Origin: a virus
Virus record (IMG/VR): IMGVR_UViG_3300042475_003740
Coordinates: 1 to 60,277 of that record
DNA length: 60,277 bases
Reading direction: 5' to 3' (one strand)
A program made the position numbers and the translations under genes. The first letter of the stretch is position 1, and each line of letters opens with the position of its first letter. Below, piece after piece: positions 54,834 to 60,277 of the stretch. Below the pieces are notes generated by a model, which searched no databases, was not told where the DNA came from, and saw only the letters and a list, made by a program, of their open reading frames with translations.

Positions 54834-55184
54834 ATGGCTACTGAGCAGCAGATTCAGCAGCAGATCCGCCTGGCATGCAGCACCGGTCCCGCCAGGCTGT
54901 GGCGCAACAACGTCGGCCGCCTGCTCGACCAGCACGGCCGAATGGTGACGTTCGGCCTGTGCCCCGGCAGCAGCGATCTGATCGGCTACCGGACGGTCAC
55001 CGTCACTCCTGAGATGGTGGGCCAGGAGCTAGCGGTTTTCACCGCGGTGGAGGTGAAGTCGGCCACTGGCAGGGCCACCAAGGAGCAGACGGCCTTCATC
55101 GAGCACGTGCAGCAGGCCGGCGGCAGGGCGGGAATCGCCCGATCAGTGACGGAAGCTGTAGCGATTGTTACCGGGCACCATTGA
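54834..55184 (+). CDS. VRR-NUC domain nuclease
   Basis: A 116-residue nuclease of the PD-(D/E)xK superfamily. The start EQQIQQQIRLACS, then LCPGSSDLIGY (catalytic Asp), AVFTAVEVKSATGR (ExK) and TKEQTAFIEHVQQAGGRAGI follow the VRR-NUC pattern. Phage examples are stand-alone and may resolve recombination or packaging intermediates. Confidence 0.85.
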   Translation: MATEQQIQQQIRLACSTGPARLWRNNVGRLLDQHGRMVTFGLCPGSSDLIGYRTVTVTPEMVGQELAVFTAVEVKSATGRATKEQTAFIEHVQQAGGRAGIARSVTEAVAIVTGHH

Positions 55185-55206
55185 AAGGCAATCAATACGG
55201 TTCAGA

Positions 55207-56052
55207 ATGAAAATCACAGCAGGCGCCCACCCGGGTATTCCGATGCCGTTCAGCAATAGCCCGGAGGAACCACCGCCACCGATCCGAGGCCGCTCTGAGC
55301 CGTTGCGGCTGGCCACTGAGCGGCATGAGCATGGCACCGAACACCTGGCGGCCATGCTGAACCACTGGCTGGGGCGCAGTGGCCTCAGCCATGACCAGCT
55401 GGTGGCCATCGCGGCCTGGGCCCTGGGTGAGCAGGGCCTCCTTGACTCCACGGTGATCAGCCGGATTCGCAACGGCAGGCAGGTGCGCGGCGCCAACTGG
55501 CGGCACGTCGACGCCCTTTCGGCAGCGAACGAGGCGATCTGGGTCTGGCAGACAGGCGGTGAGCGCAAGGCGTGGGCGAAGTTCGGCCCGCACAGCGGCT
55601 GGGGCATCCGTGACCAGTGGCTCACCGATGCCTGCTGGCTGGAGGATCCTGACCAGCCCGACCAGCCGTTGCGCTTCAACCGAGCGATGGAGGTGCTCGC
55701 TGGCTACCTGGAGCTGCCCTACCTCAGCGCCGCATCCCTGAGCCCTGCTGAGGCTCGCCGGCTGAGCGATGGCCTTTCAGCCCTGCTGGAGGAACTCATT
55801 GTCGAGCGAGGCTGGGGCCCGAAGCGCGGCAGCGATGAGCTGATCGATGCCTACCCGGTGGAGGACAAGGCCCGCCAGCGCCGGCTGAAGGCCCTGATCG
55901 TCGGTGACACCACGCTCAGCCGGGAGGAGCTCGAGAGCGAGATGCACGCGATCGCCGAGGTGATTCGAGTGGTGCGGGGCCTCAAGCAGGGCAGCTACGG
56001 CCCGGAGCAGCTGCGGGCGGAGTTGCGGACTGATCGCCGGCCTCTGTCCTGA
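55207..56052 (+). CDS. putative regulator with HTH-like segment
   Basis: A 281-residue protein from the ATG at 55207 (another at 55243). Residues about 60-110 (LNHWLGRSGLSHDQLVAIAA, LLDSTVISRIRNGRQVRGAN) have HTH character, with a following helical region and a C-terminal charged coil (RQRRLKALIVGDTTLSREEL). It is between operator-bearing regions and is a second candidate for the palindrome-binding regulator. Family not recognised with certainty. Confidence 0.5.
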   Translation: MKITAGAHPGIPMPFSNSPEEPPPPIRGRSEPLRLATERHEHGTEHLAAMLNHWLGRSGLSHDQLVAIAAWALGEQGLLDSTVISRIRNGRQVRGANWRHVDALSAANEAIWVWQTGGERKAWAKFGPHSGWGIRDQWLTDACWLEDPDQPDQPLRFNRAMEVLAGYLELPYLSAASLSPAEARRLSDGLSALLEELIVERGWGPKRGSDELIDAYPVEDKARQRRLKALIVGDTTLSREELESEMHAIAEVIRVVRGLKQGSYGPEQLRAELRTDRRPLS

Positions 56053-56182
56053 TCGCCTGGTAGAGGGGGCCGTGGCCGTCGAGGTAGAGCTCGATCGGCT
56101 GCCAGTCGCGGTCCGGCACGTGGGTGAGCATGCGCCAGGCGGCGTCGGCCTCGGCGTGGTTGGCAACGTGGATCCGGATCAT
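55982..56182 (-). CDS. small hypothetical protein
   Basis: A 66-residue protein (MIRIHVANHAEADAAWRMLT...) with a WQPIELYLDGHGPLYQAI segment. Divergent from the ATPase operon and overlapping the 3' end of 55207-56052 by 71 nt. Weak -10-like TACTAA precedes it. Confidence 0.45.
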   Translation of the reverse strand: MIRIHVANHAEADAAWRMLTHVPDRDWQPIELYLDGHGPLYQAIRTEAGDQSATPPAAAPGRSCPA

Positions 56183-56268
56183 GCTCAGGCAAGCCAGTGG
56201 GGAGGTTTTAGTACGCCCGTACCACAAGCTGGCGGCAAATTGCACGTATTGCAAGTGGCGGAACGCGA

Positions 56269-56296
56269 TGCGGTTTTGCAACCGCTACGGTATGAT
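56269..56296 (+). promoter_or_regulatory. palindrome promoter for the ATPase-SSB-methylase operon
   Basis: Plus strand: TGCGGTTTTGCAACCGCT (56269-56286), spacer ACGG, -10 TATGAT (56291-56296), leader CCACCACCCACCACCACC to the ATG at 56323. A direct TTGCA repeat lies just upstream (56240-56254). Confidence 0.7.
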
Positions 56297-56322
56297 GCGA
56301 CAAGCCACCACCCACCACCACC

Positions 56323-57417
56323 ATGGCATTCATCAAGGCCACCAAGGAGGCGGCCAAGCTCCGAGCGGCGATCTTTGGCCCGTCTGGAGCCGGCAAGACC
56401 TTCACCAGCCTGCGCCTTGCTACCGGCATCGGCGGCAAGATCGCTCTGATCGACAGCGAGCGCCGCACCGCCAGCAAGTACGCCGATCGATTCGACTTTG
56501 ACGTATGCAACCTGGAATCAGGCGAGCACCGCGTTGCTGACTACGTGAAGGCGATCCGTGAAGCCGGGCAAGCCGGCTACGACGTGCTCATCATCGACAG
56601 CCTCACCCACGCCTGGCAGCAGCTGCTGGCCGAGGTTGACGCCCTGGCCAAGGCCAAGTATCGGGGCAACACCTGGTCGGCCTGGAGCGACGGCACCCCG
56701 CTGCAGCGCTCACTGGTCGACGCAATCCTCGACTTTCCCGGCCACGTGATCGCCACCATGCGATCGAAGACCGAATGGACGACCGAGGCCAGTGGAAACG
56801 GCAAGTCGGCGCCGAAGCGAGTCGGCCTCACCCCGGAACAAGGCAAGGGCATCGAGTACGAGTTCGACATGCTGTTCGAGCTGTCGACCGAGCACATCCT
56901 CACCGTGATCAAAGATCGATCCGGGAAGTTTCAGGATCGCTGCATCACTGATCCGTCCGAGGCCCTTGGCTCTGAGATGGCCGCCTGGCTTGACGATGGC
57001 GCCAAGCCGATGCCCGTGACCGAGCAGATCCGCGCCAAGGCCCGCGCCGTGGGGCTGACCGCATTCGGCATGCAGGCCCTGCTGGTGCAGTGCAACAGCG
57101 CTCAACCCCTGGAGGCCATGGCCGCCAAGCTCCAGGCCCAGATCCTGAACCAGGCACTGAACAGCCCCGCCGCTATCCAGGCCTGGAATGCAGGGCAAGA
57201 CAGCCGCACCGGGGAGGCCCTGGGGGTGCAGGCTGAGGAGGCTGTCGACATGCCTGAGCGGGCGCCGGCGGCAGCGCTGGCCGTGAACTCCACGCAGGAA
57301 GCACTTGGGGACGACCTGCACGACAACGGCTTCCTGCCTGACGACCCCGACGAGCAGGACGACCCCGACGACCTACCGGCAGCCTGGTCCCTACCGGCTG
57401 ACGCTGCCGCTGCCTGA
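56323..57417 (+). CDS. RecA-like AAA ATPase (Sak4-type recombination protein)
   Basis: A 364-residue P-loop ATPase. Walker A FGPSGAGKTF (18-27), Walker B-like YDVLIIDSLTHAW, and later VIATMRSKTEW and FDMLFELSTEH, the order of phage Sak4/RecA-core proteins that promote strand annealing with SSB. The C-terminal 100 residues are acidic and low in complexity (DDPDEQDDPDDLP) and probably contact partners. First gene of an operon with ssb next. Confidence 0.8.
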   Translation: MAFIKATKEAAKLRAAIFGPSGAGKTFTSLRLATGIGGKIALIDSERRTASKYADRFDFDVCNLESGEHRVADYVKAIREAGQAGYDVLIIDSLTHAWQQLLAEVDALAKAKYRGNTWSAWSDGTPLQRSLVDAILDFPGHVIATMRSKTEWTTEASGNGKSAPKRVGLTPEQGKGIEYEFDMLFELSTEHILTVIKDRSGKFQDRCITDPSEALGSEMAAWLDDGAKPMPVTEQIRAKARAVGLTAFGMQALLVQCNSAQPLEAMAAKLQAQILNQALNSPAAIQAWNAGQDSRTGEALGVQAEEAVDMPERAPAAALAVNSTQEALGDDLHDNGFLPDDPDEQDDPDDLPAAWSLPADAAAA

Positions 57418-57435
57418 TCCGCTTTCACAACCGCA
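57418..57435 (+). promoter_or_regulatory. palindrome variant just before ssb
   Basis: TCCGCTTTCACAACCGCA lies 8 nt before the ssb ATG. There is no convincing -10 at the usual distance, so it is more likely an operator or RNA-level element. Closest relative is 6800-6817. Confidence 0.4.
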
Positions 57436-57443
57436 CTATTCCG

Positions 57444-57905
57444 ATGAACCTCGTTTCCCTAATTGGCCGCGCAGGCCGTGATCCTGAACTTCGTTATTTT
57501 GAAAGCGGCACGATGGTCGCCAATCTTTCCCTAGCGGTCAACGCTTACAAGCGTGACGAAGCTCCGGATTGGTTCAACCTGGAAATCTGGGGCAAGCAGG
57601 CCCAGATTGCGGCCGACTACGTGCGCAAGGGCAGTCAGTTGGCTGTCTACGGACGGATCAACCAGCAAAAATGGACCGATCGCGCCAGCGGCGAAGAGAA
57701 GTCAAAATGGGTTGTGACCGTTGATCGGCTGGAGCTGCTGAGCAGCAAGCGCGACAACGAAGGCGGGGAACATCAGTCGCAACCGCAAGGCCAGGGCCGG
57801 CCTGCCCCGAAGCCCGCCCCCACCAAGCCCGCCGCTGCCGCCACCCCCGGCGGCTCAGCGTGGGAGTCAAGTGGCCCCATCAGCGAAGAGGAGGTGCCCT
57901 TCTGA
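57444..57905 (+). CDS. ssb: single-stranded DNA-binding protein
   Basis: A 153-residue SSB. OB fold at residues 1-105 (MNLVSLIGRAGRDPELRYFE, WFNLEIWGKQAQIAADYVRK, GSQLAVYGRINQQKW), a Gln/Pro/Ala linker and the acidic tip EEEVPF that binds partner proteins. Acts in phage replication and with the Sak4-like ATPase upstream. Confidence 0.92.
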   Translation: MNLVSLIGRAGRDPELRYFESGTMVANLSLAVNAYKRDEAPDWFNLEIWGKQAQIAADYVRKGSQLAVYGRINQQKWTDRASGEEKSKWVVTVDRLELLSSKRDNEGGEHQSQPQGQGRPAPKPAPTKPAAAATPGGSAWESSGPISEEEVPF

Positions 57906-58204
57906 TGGACAACCTCACCGCCCTGCGGGAGATGCTCGATCGGATCCTGGCCGAAGCATCCCACGACCTCGACGCCCAGACGGCTGCCCGTGCGGCGGCC
58001 CTGGACGTGCGGGAGCGGGAGCTCGCAGCAGCGATGGAGCTGATCACCGTCGACAGCGCTACGCGCACCGGCTGGCGCCAGTCGGCGGAGCATCGCAGCC
58101 AGCAGGTGCTGACGCTGATTGACGCGCAGCTGGAGTATTTCAGCCCCAAGTCCGTTACCGCCACCGTGCTGCAGACCTTGCGGCGGCAGGTGGCCGAGCT
58201 GTGA
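57905..58204 (+). CDS. small helical protein
   Basis: A 99-residue helical protein (MDNLTALREMLDRILAEASH...), starting in a TGATG overlap with ssb. Function unknown. Confidence 0.5.
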   Translation: MDNLTALREMLDRILAEASHDLDAQTAARAAALDVRERELAAAMELITVDSATRTGWRQSAEHRSQQVLTLIDAQLEYFSPKSVTATVLQTLRRQVAEL

Positions 58205-58401
58205 CCCATCGCCCTGATCCCATGACCCTGAACCTGCCGAACTTCCGCCAGCCCCCTACACCCGCCGCCTACCGGCTGGTGCCACTGGGCTATCTGCAGC
58301 AGCTCGATCGGCGGCTGGCCACCATGCGCATCCTGCTGTGGGCGGTGCTGGCGTCTGTTGCCTTTGTTGCCTTGCTCACCTTGGTGGTGGGGGTGAAATG
58401 A
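58201..58401 (+). CDS. small protein with C-terminal membrane helix
   Basis: A 66-residue protein with a GTG start in a GTGA overlap; an ATG at 58222 is possible. C-terminal membrane helix ILLWAVLASVAFVALLTLVV. A third small membrane protein of this genome. Function unknown. Confidence 0.45.
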   Translation: MTHRPDPMTLNLPNFRQPPTPAAYRLVPLGYLQQLDRRLATMRILLWAVLASVAFVALLTLVVGVK

Positions 58402-58664
58402 CAGCCATCCGAATCCCCATTCGTCGTTTCGTTGCCCTGCGGCCTGCGGTTCGTGATCGCACCCTGCTCGACTACCTCGATTTGGCAGTGCTGGCGCCTG
58501 AGCCTGGCCGCCTGCGCACTGACGAACTGTGCAAGCGCTGGCGCTGTAGCCAGCCCACCGTCAGCCGCCGGCTGGCAGCGGTCAACGCGGCGGGCCTTGC
58601 TGAGATCAGCAATGGCCACGGCGCCTACGCCGTCCACTGGCTCGATCGGTTGGAGGTGGCGTGA
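58398..58664 (+). CDS. small winged-helix DNA-binding protein
   Basis: An 88-residue protein: LDYLDLAVLAPEPGRLRTDE then LCKRWRCSQPTVSRRLAAVN is a clear HTH with recognition helix, followed by a strand pair (GLAEISNGHGAYAVHW) as wing. A regulator or replication-associated DNA-binding protein. Coupled to both neighbours. Confidence 0.6.
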   Translation: MTAIRIPIRRFVALRPAVRDRTLLDYLDLAVLAPEPGRLRTDELCKRWRCSQPTVSRRLAAVNAAGLAEISNGHGAYAVHWLDRLEVA

Positions 58665-60115
58665 TGTTCAACCCCGACTTCTACCCCACCCCGCCGGAAG
58701 TAGCGGCCGAGATGCTGGACCCGCTCGACCTGCGGGGCAAGACGGTGCTGGAGCCCAGCGCTGGCAGCGGGAACCTGGTGCGCGAGTGCCTGGATCGTGG
58801 CGCGGCGGAGGTGCTGTGGTGCGAGAAGGAACCGCGGCTGCGGAACATGCTCACCAGCCTGCGAGGCGGTTACTACCTGGGGCACGACTTCCTGCAGGTA
58901 GAGGCCCACCAGGTCAGCCACGTGGATCTGATCGTGATGAACCCGCCGTTCTCGGCGGATGAGGCCCACATCCTGCACGCCTGGGAGATCGCCCCGCCGG
59001 GGTGCGAGATCGTGGCCCTGTGCAACTGGGCCACGGTCAGCGACTGGCGCGGCAACCCGTATACCAGCAGGCCCGGCACCCGGCTGCAGCAGCAGCTGAG
59101 CCATCTGATCGAGGCCTACGGATCGAAGGAGCCTCTCGGGGAGTGCTTCACCACCGCCGAGCGGCCCACCAAGGTAGCCGTGGGGCTGGTGCGGCTGACG
59201 AAGCCAGGCAGCCGGCCTGGTGGTGATGAGTTCGAGGGGTTCTACCTCGGGCCAGATGAGATCGAAGCGCAAGGCGAAGGGCTGATCCCCTATCGCCGCA
59301 GCCGGGACATTGTGAACCGCTACGTGGAGGCCTGCCGCATCTACGACCAGCAGGTGGAGGCCGGCACCCGTCTGCGGGGTGTGCTGGATGGCTTCTTCGG
59401 CCAGGAGCTGGGCCTGCAGGTCACGATCGAGGGTGCACCGGTGACACGCAACCGGTTCAGGAAGGATCTGCAGAAGGCCGCTTGGAAGCACGTCTTTGCT
59501 GAGTTCCTACCGGCGCAGCTGGCCACGTCACAGCTGGCCAAGGACATCAACGCCTTCGTAGAGAAGCAGAGCCGGATTCCGTTCACCGAACGGAACATCT
59601 ACCGGATGCTGCAGATCGTCGCCGGCACGCAGGAGCAGCGGGTGGACCGTGCGGTAGAGCAGGCGATCGACACGCTGACCCGCCACACGGCCGAGAACCG
59701 CTACGGCGTGGAGGGCTGGGTGACGAACTCGGGCTACATGCTGAACCGCCGGTTCATTCGGGCCTACATGGCTGAGGTCTGCTGGTCGGGCAAGGGTGTG
59801 AACGTGAAGAGCTACGGCAGCCAGGCGGATGAGATCCAGGATCTGATCAAGGCGCTGTGTTTTATCACCGGCCGGAACTACGCCGAGGTGGGCCAACCCA
59901 CTAAACCTGCCGATGGTGTGTTCTGGCCGGGTCAGTGGTACGAGTGGGGCTTCTTCCGGTTTCGTGCCTACAAGAAAGGCACCGTCCACTTTGAGTTCAA
60001 GGACGAAGAAGTCTGGGCCGCCGTGAATGCCCGCTACGCCCGCATTAAGGGCCAGGTGCTGCCGGAGCAACACCGCCGGCCGAAGCAGCGCAGGCGGCAT
60101 GAGGTGGCGGCATGA
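58664..60115 (+). CDS. N6-adenine methyltransferase with DUF4942 domain
   Basis: A 483-residue protein. The methylase part: FYPTPPEVAAEMLDPL (start), VLEPSAGSGNLVRECL (AdoMet motif I, about 30-45), DLIVMNPPF (catalytic NPPF, about 89-97). From about residue 190 the DUF4942 region (RSRDIVNRYVEACRIYDQQV, VTRNRFRKDLQKAAWKHVFA, FFRFRAYKKGTVHFEF) follows, a fusion widespread on phages and plasmids. ATG at 58664 overlaps the previous stop. Third DNA methylase of the genome. Confidence 0.8.
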   Translation: MFNPDFYPTPPEVAAEMLDPLDLRGKTVLEPSAGSGNLVRECLDRGAAEVLWCEKEPRLRNMLTSLRGGYYLGHDFLQVEAHQVSHVDLIVMNPPFSADEAHILHAWEIAPPGCEIVALCNWATVSDWRGNPYTSRPGTRLQQQLSHLIEAYGSKEPLGECFTTAERPTKVAVGLVRLTKPGSRPGGDEFEGFYLGPDEIEAQGEGLIPYRRSRDIVNRYVEACRIYDQQVEAGTRLRGVLDGFFGQELGLQVTIEGAPVTRNRFRKDLQKAAWKHVFAEFLPAQLATSQLAKDINAFVEKQSRIPFTERNIYRMLQIVAGTQEQRVDRAVEQAIDTLTRHTAENRYGVEGWVTNSGYMLNRRFIRAYMAEVCWSGKGVNVKSYGSQADEIQDLIKALCFITGRNYAEVGQPTKPADGVFWPGQWYEWGFFRFRAYKKGTVHFEFKDEEVWAAVNARYARIKGQVLPEQHRRPKQRRRHEVAA

Positions 60116-60277
60116 CCACCATCACCGGCACCTGGTATCCGCCCAGCTTCGGCACCGGCGGATTCCTGCATGAAGGCCAACTGTTCATCAACCCACCCTT
60201 TCGCACCATGAGCACCGACACAATCACAGCCGATGACCTGGCACTGCACGCGCAGTGGCTGAGTGATTCGAGCACGG
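60112..60277 (+). CDS. start of a protein likely to be the pentapeptide-repeat type (3' partial)
   Basis: Starts in an ATGA overlap and runs off the window. The later in-frame start gives MSTDTITADDLALHAQWLSD, a head I recall from phage proteins in which pentapeptide repeats follow and a HTCETTHC-type end closes. The window's first gene has exactly such an end. Confidence 0.5.
   Translation, partial: MTTITGTWYPPSFGTGGFLHEGQLFINPPFRTMSTDTITADDLALHAQWLSDSST

Noticed and set aside
1-60277. A direct circular join of the two window ends
   Set aside because: No terminal overlap was seen and the reading frames of the two partial genes do not match across a direct join, so at best a gap remains.
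1-60277. CRISPR arrays or insertion sequences
   Set aside because: No regularly spaced repeats of CRISPR size and no transposase motifs were seen; the repeats present are short operators, boundary motifs or GTTAC units.

Overview
The window reads as a nearly complete genome of a temperate, tailed (siphovirus-like) phage, or its prophage form, that infects a GC-rich picocyanobacterium of the Synechococcus/Cyanobium kind. A tyrosine integrase, a long tape-measure gene, portal, terminase, capsid and a G/GT tail-chaperone frameshift define the virus. The host assignment rests on a cyAbrB-type regulator (a family restricted to cyanobacteria) and on a vanadium haloperoxidase, an enzyme known from some cyanobacteria; it is an inference. 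No bacterial housekeeping gene is present.

Layout. 1-2.6 kb (+): end of an early operon of small proteins, closing with an XhlA-like membrane protein. 2.6-4.4 kb: two small genes, a repeat-rich stretch and the integrase. 4.4-8.2 kb (-): an early/regulatory operon with a HTH/excisionase-like gene, a tandem-HTH Cys-rich protein, dCTP deaminase and a coiled-coil protein. 8.5-31 kb (-): in transcription order small genes, connectors, G/GT chaperone, tail tube, tape measure, tail tip proteins, then scaffold, major capsid protein, decoration protein, fibres and an SNase-like nuclease. 31-44 kb (-): terminase small subunit, Dam-type methylase, terminase large subunit, small genes, a sigma factor, a KilA-N protein, portal and MuF; the cyAbrB gene and a membrane protein sit here on the + strand. 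44-47 kb: a GTTAC-repeat region and a primase-helicase. 47-60 kb (mostly +): SF2 helicase, Dcm methylase with a second gene inside it in another frame, recombination-associated proteins, the haloperoxidase, a lysis cassette (-), VRR nuclease, RecA-like ATPase, SSB and an adenine methylase with DUF4942.

Regulation looks coherent. At least eight operon starts carry the same cassette: an 18-bp palindrome (consensus TGCGGTTGCGCAACCGCA), exactly 4 nt (usually NCGG or NCGC), then a -10-like hexamer, usually followed by a CCACCACC-rich leader instead of a Shine-Dalgarno. The phage also encodes a sigma-70 relative that seems to lack region 4, which would fit promoters whose -35 zone is an operator. 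A second, different repeat (CCGGAAASCTNAGSC) marks gene junctions and flanks inserted cassettes.

The two ends of the window each carry part of what looks like one pentapeptide-repeat-type protein, so the genome is probably circular or permuted with a small gap. The observations I would look at first are the haloperoxidase, the palindrome-promoter regulon with its sigma factor, the dual-frame Dcm region and the boundary repeat.
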